DNA of 64,000 nt from Jiangella ureilytica. Its GTDB lineage: Bacteria > Actinomycetota > Actinomycetes > Jiangellales > Jiangellaceae. The stretch spans positions 1 to 64,000 of the forward strand of contig NZ_SMKL01000008.1 of NCBI RefSeq assembly GCF_004348545.1. Direction: 5' to 3'. Positions 8,482 through 16,826 of this stretch are shown one piece after another. Position 1 is the stretch's first letter. Every line of letters begins with the position of its first letter. The notes under the pieces were generated by a model. It worked only from the letters and a program-made list of their open reading frames with translations. It had not been told where the DNA came from and did no database searches. A program made the translations under genes and the position numbers.

Positions 8482-8505
8482 CGTGTGACGCGGCGTGTGA
8501 CGCGA
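8482..8505. repeat. Two tandem 12-base copies of CGTGTGACGCGR
   Basis: Two adjacent 12-base units differing at the last base lie in the 128-base region between the divergent flavin oxidase and molybdoenzyme genes. They recreate the GTGTGA-N6-GTGTGA pattern seen at 2491-2508, at a similar distance from the leftward gene start (53 bases here, 61 there). Confidence 0.45.
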
Positions 8506-8559
8506 CCCGATCCCGCGCCCTGTTGCCAAGCGGCGCCGGCGGGGAGTAGGACTGGACGG

Positions 8560-9660
8560 GTGGGCACGGTCGACCAGTGGGTCAGTGCACCTGCGCGCAT
8601 CGCCGACCCGGACGAGGGGATCTCGGTCGACGAGTTGCGGCTCGCCGCGCGCAACCACGGAATGCCGCTCGAGGCGCTGCGCTACGACGTCACCCCGCCC
8701 GGCCTGCATTACCTGCTGACGCACTACGACATCCCGGCGCTCGACCCGGCCGACTGGCGGCTGACGGTGTCCGGTGCGGTCACCCGGCCGCTGTCGCTGA
8801 GCCTCGCCGACCTGCGAATCCGCCCGCGGGTGACCCGGCGGGTGACGCTGGAGTGCGCCGGCAACGGCCGCGCCCGGCTGCTGCCGCGCCCTGTCAGCCA
8901 GCCCTGGCTCGACGAGGCGGTCGGCACGGCGGAGTGGACCGGGACCCCGCTCGCGGCCGTGCTCGCCGAGGCGGGGGTCGCCGCGACCGCCGTCGACGTC
9001 GCGTTCACCGGCGCCGACCACGGCATCGAGCGCGGCGTCGAGCAGGACTACCGCCGCGGCCTGACGCTGGCCGAGGCGATGCGCGACGACGTCCTGCTGG
9101 TCGACGAGATGAACGGGGCGCCACTGCTCCCGCAGCACGGGGCGCCGGTCCGGCTGATCGTCCCCGGCTGGTACGGCATGGCGCAGGTGAAGTGGCTGGT
9201 CGGCATCGAGGTGCTCGAGACGGAGTTCGACGGCTACCAGAACGTCACGTCGTACCGCGTCAAGCAGGAGCCCGACGAGCCGGGCGAGCCCGTCACCCGG
9301 ATCATGCCGAAGGCGCTCATCCAGCCGCCCGGCGTGCCCGACTTCCAGAGCCGCGTGCGCGTCGTCGACCACGGCCCGGTGGTCCTTACCGGGCGCGCGT
9401 GGTCCGGCTGGGCCCCCGTCGACGCCGTCGAGATCAGCATCGACGACGGTGCCGGCTGGCGGCCCGCCGAGCTCGGCCCGCAGCCGGCCCCGTACGCGTG
9501 GCGGTCGTGGCGGTGCAGGTGGGACGCGGTGCCCGGACGGTACGAGCTGCGGGCCCGCGCCCGAGACGCTGCCGGGAACGAGCAGCCGGTCGGCCCGGCC
9601 TGGAACCGCCAGGGCATGGCCAACAACCACGCGCAACGGGTCACCGTCGTCGTCCGCTGA
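8560..9660 (+). CDS. Sulfite-oxidase-like molybdopterin-dependent oxidoreductase
   Basis: A 366-residue two-domain molybdoenzyme. The oxidoreductase molybdopterin domain covers about 40-240, with the molybdenum-ligand cysteine in TLECAGNGR (Cys99) and the motifs GADHGIE and VPGWYGMAQVKWL. The C-terminal immunoglobulin-like dimerisation domain covers about 260-366 (GRAWSGWAPVDAVEISIDDG). The family oxidises sulfite or related substrates and reduces N- or S-oxides. No cytochrome domain, signal peptide or Tat motif is visible, so this looks cytoplasmic. I chose the GTG at 8560; the frame is open upstream but that part looks non-coding. Confidence 0.9.
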   Translation: MGTVDQWVSAPARIADPDEGISVDELRLAARNHGMPLEALRYDVTPPGLHYLLTHYDIPALDPADWRLTVSGAVTRPLSLSLADLRIRPRVTRRVTLECAGNGRARLLPRPVSQPWLDEAVGTAEWTGTPLAAVLAEAGVAATAVDVAFTGADHGIERGVEQDYRRGLTLAEAMRDDVLLVDEMNGAPLLPQHGAPVRLIVPGWYGMAQVKWLVGIEVLETEFDGYQNVTSYRVKQEPDEPGEPVTRIMPKALIQPPGVPDFQSRVRVVDHGPVVLTGRAWSGWAPVDAVEISIDDGAGWRPAELGPQPAPYAWRSWRCRWDAVPGRYELRARARDAAGNEQPVGPAWNRQGMANNHAQRVTVVVR

Positions 9661-9763
9661 CGAAACCTCCTCGCCCGACGTTGTCGGGATCGGCCTCCAC
9701 GGTTCGACGTCTCGGTGGGGACGCACCGTGCGCCCCCTGTGGCACAGACCACTGGGAGGGACG

Positions 9764-10576
9764 ATGAACGCTCTCGCGATCGAGGCCGAGGGTCTGGTCA
9801 AGCAGTATCGAGGACGCTCCGGCACCGTCGACGCCGTGCGTGGCGTCGACCTGAACGTCAGTGCGGGCGAGGTCTTCGGGTTCCTGGGCCCGAACGGCGC
9901 GGGCAAGTCGACCACCGTGCGCATGCTGACGACACTGCTGTCGATCACGTCGGGCACGGCCCGTGTCGCCGGCATCGACGTCGCGGCCGACCCCGACGCC
10001 GTCCGCCGCAGGATCGGCGTCGCGCTGCAGGAGGCCGGACTCGACCATCGGCAGACCGGGCGCGAGCTGATCGTGCTGCAGGCGCGGCTGTTCGGCAGCA
10101 GCGCCGCGGAGGCGTCGGCGCGGGCGCAGGAGCTGCTCGAGCTGGTCGAGCTCACCGAGGACGCCGACCGGCGCGTCAAGGGCTACTCCGGCGGCATGAA
10201 GCGCCGGCTCGACCTCGCGTCGGCGCTGGTCCACCGGCCCGAGGTGCTGTTCCTCGACGAGCCGACCACGGGGCTCGACCCCGCCAGCCGGCTGAGCGTC
10301 TGGGACGAGGTGCGGCGCATCAACCAGCGCGGCACCACGGTCTTCCTGACCACGCAATACCTCGAGGAGGCCGACCAGCTCTGCGACCGGCTCGCGATCA
10401 TCGACGGCGGCCGCATCGTGCGCGCGGGGACGCCGTCGTCGCTGAAGAAGGAGCTGCGCGAACGGCTCCGGCTGCCTGGCGACGCGCCCGACCCGACGCT
10501 GGACGAGGTGTTCCTCGACGCCACCGGCCGGACCCGCGAGCGCGTGGCCGGCGACGTCCAGGAGGTGACCGCATGA
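9764..10576 (+). CDS. ABC transporter ATP-binding protein, DrrA-like
   Basis: A 270-residue ABC ATPase. Walker A is GPNGAGKST at 42-50, the Q-loop is in VALQEAGLD, the signature is YSGGMKRR near 143, and Walker B is LFLDEPTTGLD near 165. The extended C-terminus with DPTLDEVFL is typical of the DrrA/DRA1 drug-resistance exporter group. It powers the permease encoded next, which overlaps it by ATGA. The start has the ribosome-binding site GGGAGGG. The pair probably exports a lipid, polyketide or antibiotic-like molecule. No producing cluster is next to it. Confidence 0.93.
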   Translation: MNALAIEAEGLVKQYRGRSGTVDAVRGVDLNVSAGEVFGFLGPNGAGKSTTVRMLTTLLSITSGTARVAGIDVAADPDAVRRRIGVALQEAGLDHRQTGRELIVLQARLFGSSAAEASARAQELLELVELTEDADRRVKGYSGGMKRRLDLASALVHRPEVLFLDEPTTGLDPASRLSVWDEVRRINQRGTTVFLTTQYLEEADQLCDRLAIIDGGRIVRAGTPSSLKKELRERLRLPGDAPDPTLDEVFLDATGRTRERVAGDVQEVTA

Positions 10577-11337
10577 CCGCGCTGCAACAGGCCGACCTGC
10601 TCGGCCGCCGGGCCGTCCGCGAGTCGCTGCGCACGCCCGAGGCGCTCGCGCCGACCCTGTTCATCCCGGTGTTCTTCCTGGTCGTGAACTTCGGCCAGGC
10701 CGGCGAGATCTTCCCGTCCGACTCCACGCCATTCCTGTACGGGCAGACCTACGCCGCGTTCCAGCTGCCCAGCTCACTGCTGCTGGCCGCGTCGTTCGGC
10801 TCGGCCGCCCTGTACCTCGTCGAGGACATCGAGGGCGGCTACTTCGACAAGCTGCGGGCGGCGCCGGTGTCGCGCGGCGCGTTGGTGCTCGGGCGGCTGC
10901 TCGCCGAGGGCCTGAAGACGGCCGTGCTGACGGTCGCGCTGATCATCATCGCGCTGCCGTTCGGTGTGACCATCGCCAGCGGGCCGGCCGGGTTCGTGCT
11001 GCTGCTGGTGCTGACGTCGCTGTGGGGCATCGTCTTCACCGGCTTCATGCAGCTCATCGCACTGAAGACGCGCAGCGCGGCGGCCACCAACTCGGGCGGG
11101 CTGGTGTTCTTCCCGTTGCTGTTCCTGACGCCCAACTTCGTGCCGCGCGATCTGCTCACCCGGCCCATGGAGATCGCGGCGACGCTCAACCCCGTCACGT
11201 ATGTCATGGAGGCGCTGCGGTCGCTGATCCTGCAGGACCTGCAGTGGGACGTCCTGGGCCGCGGGTTCGGCGTGGTGGCGGCGTTCGGCGCGCTGATGCT
11301 GTTCCTCAACGTGCGGATGGTCCGCCGCTACGACTGA
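10573..11337 (+). CDS. ABC transporter permease, DrrB/ABC-2 type
   Basis: A 254-residue membrane protein with about six hydrophobic helices, belonging to the ABC-2 permease family. Characteristic parts are RRAVRESLRTPEAL before the first helix, the EDIEGGYFDKLRAAPVSR loop, and a C-terminal NPVTYVMEALRSLI motif before the last helix. It forms the membrane pore of the exporter with the ATPase upstream. Its ATG overlaps that stop codon, giving translational coupling. Confidence 0.92.
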   Translation: MTALQQADLLGRRAVRESLRTPEALAPTLFIPVFFLVVNFGQAGEIFPSDSTPFLYGQTYAAFQLPSSLLLAASFGSAALYLVEDIEGGYFDKLRAAPVSRGALVLGRLLAEGLKTAVLTVALIIIALPFGVTIASGPAGFVLLLVLTSLWGIVFTGFMQLIALKTRSAAATNSGGLVFFPLLFLTPNFVPRDLLTRPMEIAATLNPVTYVMEALRSLILQDLQWDVLGRGFGVVAAFGALMLFLNVRMVRRYD

Positions 11338-11361
11338 GCCGGCCTCGCTCTCACCACTCTA

Positions 11362-11396
11362 TTGACAACACGTTCCCAAGATGACAACATGTTGTC
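11362..11396 (+). promoter_or_regulatory. Promoter with MarR-type palindrome over the -10 box
   Basis: TTGACA at 11362-11367 and CAACAT at 11385-11390 are 17 bases apart, and the ATG follows 7 bases later, so the transcript would be leaderless. The perfect 14-base palindrome GACAACATGTTGTC at 11383-11396 covers the -10 box and transcription start. A third half-site (TGACAACA) overlaps the -35 box. The MarR protein encoded as the second gene is the obvious candidate repressor. Confidence 0.65.
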
Positions 11397-11397
11397 T

Positions 11398-12012
11398 ATG
11401 ACCACTAACACCGCACACGTCGCCCTGTACGACACGCTCGCCGACTGGGAGATCGGGCACCTCATCGTCGAGCTGCGCACCGGCCGGTTCACCGGCACGC
11501 CGTGGAAGGTCGTCACGGTGGCCGAGTCGGCCGAGCCGGTCACGACCATGGGCGGGCTGCGCATCGTACCCGACCTGGTGCTGGCCGACCTCGACCCGGC
11601 GAGCAGCGACCTGCTGGTGCTCGCCGGCGCGGAGTTCTGGGACGCCGGCGGCGGCCGGCCGTGGACCGACGCCGCCCGCAGGTTCCTCGACGCGAGGGTG
11701 CCGGTGGCCGCCATCTGCGGCGCGACGGCGGGCCTGGCGCAAGCCGGGCTGCTCGACGACCGCGAGCACACCAGCGCGGCGGCCGGGTACCTGCTGGCGC
11801 AGCCCGGCTACGGCGGCCAGGACCGCTACGTCGACGCGCGCGCCGTCGTCGGCGGCGACGTCGTGACGGCCGGGCCGGACTCCCCGGTGCAGTTCGCCCG
11901 CTCGACGCTGAGCCGGCTGGGCCTGGCGTCGGACGAGACGCTGCAGGCGTACGAGGACGTGTTCCATCGTGCCGACCCGAGCGCCTACCCGGTGCTCGTG
12001 CAGGCACACTGA
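11398..12012 (+). CDS. DJ-1/PfpI-family protein
   Basis: A 204-residue class-I glutamine-amidotransferase-like protein. The nucleophile elbow VAAICGATAGLA places the reactive cysteine at residue 107, and DLLVLAGAEFWD precedes it. Members act as glyoxalases, chaperones, isonitrile hydratases or amidases; the exact activity cannot be read here. The start at 11398 is directly preceded by a promoter and operator and has no ribosome-binding site, consistent with a leaderless message. The MarR gene begins 6 bases after the stop. Confidence 0.88.
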   Translation: MTTNTAHVALYDTLADWEIGHLIVELRTGRFTGTPWKVVTVAESAEPVTTMGGLRIVPDLVLADLDPASSDLLVLAGAEFWDAGGGRPWTDAARRFLDARVPVAAICGATAGLAQAGLLDDREHTSAAAGYLLAQPGYGGQDRYVDARAVVGGDVVTAGPDSPVQFARSTLSRLGLASDETLQAYEDVFHRADPSAYPVLVQAH

Positions 12013-12017
12013 GCGGC

Positions 12018-12533
12018 ATGACGACGACGGAGATCCCGCCACGCGCGGACTGGCCGGAGCCACCGCCGGCCAGTCCCGCGGGCCGAGCGCTCACCGACAT
12101 CGCCTTGACGACGTTCCGGCTCAATGCCCGGCTCATGGAGGCCGCCCAGGGCATGGCCGCGGCCGGCGGCATCACCGCCGCGTGGTGGCAGGTGCTCGGC
12201 GGCATCCTCGACCAGCCGCGCACGCACGCGGGTATCGGCCGGCTCATGGGCATGTCGCGGCAGGGCGTGCGCCGGGTCGCGGACCTGCTGGTCGAGCAGG
12301 GCCTGGCCGAGTACCGCGACAACCCGGCGCACCGCCGGGCCAAGCTGCTGGCCTGCACCGAGGCCGGCTACTGGGCGATCCGGCGCATCTCACTGGTCCA
12401 GCACCCGTGGGCCGAGCACATCGGTTCCCAGCTCGACCTCGACGACCTCACCCAGGCCCTCGAGACGATGCGCCGGCTGGTCGGCGTCCTCGAGGCCGAG
12501 CAGCCGGCGGACGAACAGGAGCGGACCGGCTGA
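12018..12533 (+). CDS. MarR-family transcriptional regulator
   Basis: A 171-residue winged-helix regulator. The recognition helix region reads HAGIGRLMGMSRQGVRRVADLLVEQG near 78-100, followed by the wing (YRDNPAHRRAKLL). MarR proteins bind short palindromes as dimers and release them on ligand binding. It is the second gene of a two-gene operon whose promoter carries a 14-base palindrome, so autoregulation together with the DJ-1 partner is likely. The ligand is unknown. Confidence 0.9.
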   Translation: MTTTEIPPRADWPEPPPASPAGRALTDIALTTFRLNARLMEAAQGMAAAGGITAAWWQVLGGILDQPRTHAGIGRLMGMSRQGVRRVADLLVEQGLAEYRDNPAHRRAKLLACTEAGYWAIRRISLVQHPWAEHIGSQLDLDDLTQALETMRRLVGVLEAEQPADEQERTG

Positions 12534-12536
12534 GAC

Positions 12537-13877
12537 TCAGTGGTCGCCGGCGCGGGCGCCGAAGAGCCCGGCCAGCTCGGGCACCTCGGGCCAGCGCTTC
12601 TGGTACTCCCGCCACAGCTGGGCCCAGCCGGTGAGCACCGGGCGGCCGAACTCCGCGCCGAGGGTTTCCAGTCGCTTCACGTGGACGTCGTGTGTGGCGC
12701 TGACGCCCGACGGTGTCCGCTTGCGGAAGTTGACCGGGAAGCCGATCAGCGGCAGCGCGCTCCAGGGCAGCTCGATGCGGGTGGTGCTGACGCCGGGAGC
12801 GACGGCGAAGGTGGCCACCCGCTGCCAGCCCTCGGTGACCGGGGCGGCCGCCTGCGGCTCGTAGCGCGTCGTCTGGACGTCGATGGAGCACCGCTGCCCC
12901 AGGACGGAGTCGAGCTCGAGCACGAGCGCGTTGCGCACCGGGTGGCCGAAGCGCGACACCACCAGGTTCGCCCGCGTCGCCCGGCTCAGGGTGCCCTGCG
13001 CGTCGACGTCACCCTCGTTGAACGAGCTCTGGTAGCGGCCGCGCTCGCGCGCACCGGGGCCCCACAGGACCTCGGCGGGCGACGAGCCGGGCGCCTCGAC
13101 GACGGCCGAGCGCACCCGGGTGCCGTCGGCGCCCATGCGCAGCCGGACGTACTGGTAGCCCAGGAGGCTGGACCGGCTCAGCGCCAGCGGCTCGGCGTCG
13201 TACCACGGCAGCGCGCGCTCGAGACCGGTCAGGCCGGCCTCGAGGGTCTGCCGCCAGTCGTCGGACCCGGTCAGCCGGGCGTACTGCGCGATCGACTCGA
13301 GGATCGACAGCCAGCCGTTGAGGACGAGGCTCACGGGCCGGGCCGGCGACTCCTCGAACGCCACGAGATCGTGAGCGTTGACAAGAACGCCGCCCTGGTC
13401 GACCGGGACCAGCAGCGAGCGCATCACCTGCTCGGCCTGCCGCAGAACGTTCTCGTCCTCGGTGAACTGCCCGAGCCGGGCCAGCTCGACGGCGTAGTAG
13501 CACTGCGTCAGGCCGGAGTAGTGCCTGCGGTGCACCCAGGACGACAGTCCCCAGTCGGGCTGCTGCCAGAGCACCCGGGTGCCGTCGAACTCCTCCATCC
13601 GCGCCAGTGCGCCCTGCGCGACCAGCGAGGCCGCGGCCAGGTGATCGCTGCGACCGGAGGCCTCGAAGGTGTCGAGGTAGCCCCGGAGCAGGTAGCTGCC
13701 GAGGATCGGGTGCGGCACCGCCGAGCCGTCGGGCCGCACGCGGTGCGGGAACCCGTCGGGACCGAACCCGGTCTCCGGGCCCAGCTGTACGCGGCGCGCG
13801 GTCTTGGCGTCGACGGCGGGCAGTCCGAGTGCGCGCGGGTCGGCGGCGAGTGCCGGCGCCGCAACGACGTCGGTCAT
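12537..13877 (-). CDS. D-glucuronyl C5-epimerase-like domain protein
   Basis: A 446-residue protein whose middle part resembles the C-terminal catalytic domain of D-glucuronyl C5-epimerases: SGLTQCYYAVELARL near 120, LLVPVDQGGVLV near 155, and LVLNGWLSILESIAQYARLTG near 185. Those enzymes convert glucuronic to iduronic acid in heparosan-type chains. Residues about 290-400 form a beta-rich region of unknown role. No signal peptide is seen. Its ATG overlaps the stop of the upstream glycosyltransferase (ATGA), so the two are made together, probably for a cell-surface or secreted polysaccharide. The family call rests on motif resemblance only. Confidence 0.6.
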   Translation of the reverse strand: MTDVVAAPALAADPRALGLPAVDAKTARRVQLGPETGFGPDGFPHRVRPDGSAVPHPILGSYLLRGYLDTFEASGRSDHLAAASLVAQGALARMEEFDGTRVLWQQPDWGLSSWVHRRHYSGLTQCYYAVELARLGQFTEDENVLRQAEQVMRSLLVPVDQGGVLVNAHDLVAFEESPARPVSLVLNGWLSILESIAQYARLTGSDDWRQTLEAGLTGLERALPWYDAEPLALSRSSLLGYQYVRLRMGADGTRVRSAVVEAPGSSPAEVLWGPGARERGRYQSSFNEGDVDAQGTLSRATRANLVVSRFGHPVRNALVLELDSVLGQRCSIDVQTTRYEPQAAAPVTEGWQRVATFAVAPGVSTTRIELPWSALPLIGFPVNFRKRTPSGVSATHDVHVKRLETLGAEFGRPVLTGWAQLWREYQKRWPEVPELAGLFGARAGDH

Positions 13878-15427
13878 GGAAGGGCCTCCAGGGGTCGCTC
13901 ACCAACCACGGCGAGTGGGTCGACGGACCTGGGCGCCTCGAGGCCGGCGGGCACCAGACGGGTGATCGCCGTCTCGAACCGCCGCCGCTCCAGCCCCCAG
14001 TGGTTCTCCGCGCCGTACTGCAGCGCGGCAGCCCGCGCCTGGGGATAGACGGATGGCTGGAGCAGGTTCGCCGCTGCGGCAGTGAACGATGCGGGGTCGT
14101 ACGGGTCGTAGACTACGCCGCAACCGGACGAAACCGCCACCTTGCGCAATTCTGGCAAATCCGACGTAATGATCGGCACGCCGACGGCGGTGTATTCGAA
14201 CACCTTGTTCGGCAGGCTGTAGTAATTGTTGCGCGACACCGGCTGGTACGGAATGAGCCCCACGTCCGCTCCGGCCGTGTACGAGAGCAGCTGTTCCGGA
14301 GGCACCGCGGGAAGGATGCGGAACCGGTCGCTGATGCCGCGATCGGCCGCCAGCTGCCACAGCTCGTCCTCCATCGCCCCGAACCCGAGCAGGACCAGCG
14401 CCACGTCGGCCGGCAGCTCGCTGACGCCGTCGATGAGCACCTCCAACCCGCGCCCCGGAGCGAAGCCACCCTGGTAGAGCATGATCGTCGCACTCGGCGG
14501 CAGGTGCGCCACCCGCCACAGCTCGACCGGCTCGACTTGGTCCGGAAGCTGCGCGCAGTTGCGCACCACGCGCATGCGCTTGAGCCCGTACCGGCGCCGG
14601 TACTCGGCGGCGATGCTGTGGTTCACGGAGAACACGACGTCGGCCCGGCGCATGTAGGTGCGCTCGAACGGGCGGAACAGGAACTTGTCGAGCCGGCTCA
14701 GGGCGGTGCTCTCGAGATACAGCTCGTGGCAGTCGTGCGCGTGCGGGCTCCCGATCGCCCGCGCGCCGCGGCTGGCGCCGACCAGCCCGGGCAGATCTGA
14801 GCTCACCACCAGATCGGGCTCCTCGGCGCGGATCAGCGCCGCGCTGGCCTCCCAGTACGCCAGGAACCGGCTGAACCGGTGCAGCGGGCGCAGCGCCCAG
14901 CGCATGGTCCGGATGCTCCATCGCCACGCCGCGTTGCGCCGGCGCCGCACCCGCCGCATCGCGCGCCGGAACGTCCGCACCACGAGCAGGCGCAGCCGCC
15001 GGTGCAGCCGGCGCACCCTGAACCACAGGCTCCGGCGCGGTTCACCCGTGGCCGGCGGGCGATCGAAGTCGGACCTGACCCACGCCTGGACACGACGACG
15101 ATGCCGGCGCCGCACGCGAGCCCGATACCGCTCCAGGCGGCGGACACTCCTCGCACTCATGGCGATCTGGACCCGCTCGAGCCAGGACCGCACTCGAACC
15201 TGCCGGACCTCGAATCGCGGGTGAGAGAGATCGCCGCGAATCGGTTCGGGATCGGTGTGGGTGAGGAACACCACGGTGAACCCCATGAGAAGCAGCGTTT
15301 CGACGGTTCTGCGAATTCGGCCCCGCAATCGCGGCTTCATGGTCACCACGACGGCCGTTCTGGTACCGGGTTCGTCGCCCCGGCGAACAGATGACGAACG
15401 AATGTCGTCGTGCCCGCGTTGCCGCAT
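13874..15427 (-). CDS. GT4-like glycosyltransferase with an arginine-rich insertion
   Basis: A 517-residue glycosyltransferase of the GT-B fold. The C-terminal nucleotide-sugar domain is clear from about 320 on: MLYQGGFAPGRGLEVLI, LLGFGAMEDELWQLAAD, VPPEQLLSYTAGADVGLIPY and the SLPNKVFEYTAVGVPIITS loop. Between the first Rossmann strand (residues 45-56) and VSSDLPGLVGASRGARA (about 208) sits a basic stretch: 37 of residues 91-190 are arginine. It may bind polyanionic chains or the membrane surface, but that is inference. The ATG at 15427 has AGGGGAACC upstream. It is coupled to the C5-epimerase-like gene. Confidence 0.85.
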   Translation of the reverse strand: MRQRGHDDIRSSSVRRGDEPGTRTAVVVTMKPRLRGRIRRTVETLLLMGFTVVFLTHTDPEPIRGDLSHPRFEVRQVRVRSWLERVQIAMSARSVRRLERYRARVRRRHRRRVQAWVRSDFDRPPATGEPRRSLWFRVRRLHRRLRLLVVRTFRRAMRRVRRRRNAAWRWSIRTMRWALRPLHRFSRFLAYWEASAALIRAEEPDLVVSSDLPGLVGASRGARAIGSPHAHDCHELYLESTALSRLDKFLFRPFERTYMRRADVVFSVNHSIAAEYRRRYGLKRMRVVRNCAQLPDQVEPVELWRVAHLPPSATIMLYQGGFAPGRGLEVLIDGVSELPADVALVLLGFGAMEDELWQLAADRGISDRFRILPAVPPEQLLSYTAGADVGLIPYQPVSRNNYYSLPNKVFEYTAVGVPIITSDLPELRKVAVSSGCGVVYDPYDPASFTAAAANLLQPSVYPQARAAALQYGAENHWGLERRRFETAITRLVPAGLEAPRSVDPLAVVGERPLEALP

Positions 15428-15574
15428 GGTTCCCCTATCGAATGCGCTCGGTCCCACCCTGCGCGGAATTCAGCGACCCCGGCTCGGCATTCGATTTGAG
15501 GCGCACCACTGTTGTACTGCACCAGGCGGCATGAGGGCGAGCGGGGGCCGCACCGCCATGAGAACGGGCAGGCC

Positions 15575-15757
15575 TCAGGGACGGACGCTCAGGCCCGTGA
15601 TCAGGGCGGCGCCCAGCAGTGCGAGCACGATCGTCACCGACGCCGCCACCTGAACCTGCAGCAGCGTGCTGCGCAACTCGCGGGCGAACGCCGGCGTCAG
15701 CAGCTCGCCCCTCCGCCTGCGCGGCACTCGGAATCTCCCCCGCCTCGGCGTCGCCAT
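15575..15757 (-). CDS. Small hypothetical membrane protein
   Basis: A 60-residue frame with a good ribosome-binding site (GGAGGGGAGG) before the ATG at 15757. The first 25 residues are very basic (PRRGRFRVPRRRRG), and a single hydrophobic helix (VAASVTIVLALLGAALITG) closes the protein, predicting one membrane span with the arginines inside. No family is recognised. It lies between the glycosyltransferase operon and an acetyltransferase gene, same strand. Confidence 0.5.
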   Translation of the reverse strand: MATPRRGRFRVPRRRRGELLTPAFARELRSTLLQVQVAASVTIVLALLGAALITGLSVRP

Positions 15758-15877
15758 GGCGCGCCTCCCCTCCACCGGCGAGGGAGGAGGCTGCACTCCC
15801 TCATCACAGGGGAGTCCGGCGAGCGGGCCGTCAGCACGCGGGGCAGGTGTGATCCACGTCATAGCGCCGCCGAACCC

Positions 15878-16333
15878 TCAGAGAGTGCGGGTCATGAAAA
15901 CGCTGAGCGGGTCGGGACGATAGTCGGCGAATGGCTCGCAATAGCCGAACCCGAACTTCTCATAGAGCCGTCGGGCAGGGGCGAAGAAATCGTCCGAACC
16001 GGTCTCGAGGCTCAGCCGCGTGTACCCCATGGCCCGCGCCTCGTCGATGATGTGCCCCAGCAGCAGCGACGCGATGCCGCTGCGCTTGCGCGCGACGGCG
16101 GTGCGCATCGACTTCACCTCGGCGTGCTGCCGGTCGAGCCGCTTGATCGCCCCGCACCCGACGACGCTGCCGCCGTCGCGCACCGCCCAGAACGTCACCT
16201 CGGGCTGCCGCAGCCCGTCGAGGTCGAGGGCGTGCTTGCTCTCCGGCGGGGTGATGGACAGCATCTCACGCACGTGCTCGTCGAGGAACGCGGCGATCTC
16301 CGGGCCGCGCAGGTCGTCGACGGCGATCTTCAT
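15878..16333 (-). CDS. GNAT-family N-acetyltransferase
   Basis: A 151-residue acetyl-CoA-dependent transferase. The acetyl-CoA loop region reads VARKRSGIASLLLGHIIDEARAMGY (residues about 88-112), followed by LSLETGSDDFFAPARRLYEKFGF, the usual C-terminal GNAT strand-helix pair. The central GCGAIKRLDRQHAEVKSM strand matches putative acetyltransferases of the YafP/ElaA-like group. The ATG at 16333 has GAAGGGAG upstream. The substrate is unknown. Confidence 0.9.
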   Translation of the reverse strand: MKIAVDDLRGPEIAAFLDEHVREMLSITPPESKHALDLDGLRQPEVTFWAVRDGGSVVGCGAIKRLDRQHAEVKSMRTAVARKRSGIASLLLGHIIDEARAMGYTRLSLETGSDDFFAPARRLYEKFGFGYCEPFADYRPDPLSVFMTRTL

Positions 16334-16373
16334 CGCCACTCCCTTCGTCGAGCCCGACTGTAGGACGCCCGTG

Positions 16374-16826
16374 TCACCGGGAGGTTTCGCGCTCCGCACG
16401 GCGGCGGACGTCGCGGAGGATACGGCCGACGGCCACCCGGTGGGCGCCGCTGCCGATGACGAGCATCCGGTAGAGCCGTCCGTGCGGGCCGGGGAAGGCC
16501 GCCTCGGTGCGCGCGCCGACCACCGTCCCGCCCGGCGCGACGTCCAGTGTGAAGGTGAGCGCGTAGACGGAGAACCGGTGCCGCCCGGTCAGCCGGACGC
16601 GGCGCTGCGGCTCCGCCTCGGCGACGGCGAACCCGGGCACCGCTGCGCCCGGCTCCAGCCCCGCCCCGGCCGCCCGCCGGGGCCGCGTCGCCAGCACGGC
16701 ATGGAGCAGCGCCGGCGCGGGGTCGCGGACGTGCGCGGCCAGCGCCGACCAGACGGCCTCCGGCGGGGCGGGCACCAGCAGCCGGTGCTCGTCGACGAAC
16801 GGGAGCGCGGTGCCCGCGTCAGGCAC
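16374..16826 (-). CDS. SRPBCC-superfamily protein
   Basis: A 150-residue predicted helix-grip protein: HRLLVPAPPEAVWSALAAHV at the start, RVRLTGRHRFSVYALTFTLD in the middle, and a long C-terminal helix (YRMLVIGSGAHRVAVGRIL). These proteins bind hydrophobic ligands or act as cyclases. Its start overlaps the stop of the preceding small acetyltransferase gene by 8 bases, so the two are probably one operon. Confidence 0.75.
   Translation of the reverse strand: MPDAGTALPFVDEHRLLVPAPPEAVWSALAAHVRDPAPALLHAVLATRPRRAAGAGLEPGAAVPGFAVAEAEPQRRVRLTGRHRFSVYALTFTLDVAPGGTVVGARTEAAFPGPHGRLYRMLVIGSGAHRVAVGRILRDVRRRAERETSR

Noticed and set aside
9764-11337. ABC exporter pair as part of an antibiotic gene cluster
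   Set aside because: No polyketide synthase, peptide synthetase or tailoring cluster is next to it. The SARP gene and flavin oxidases are separate single transcription units.
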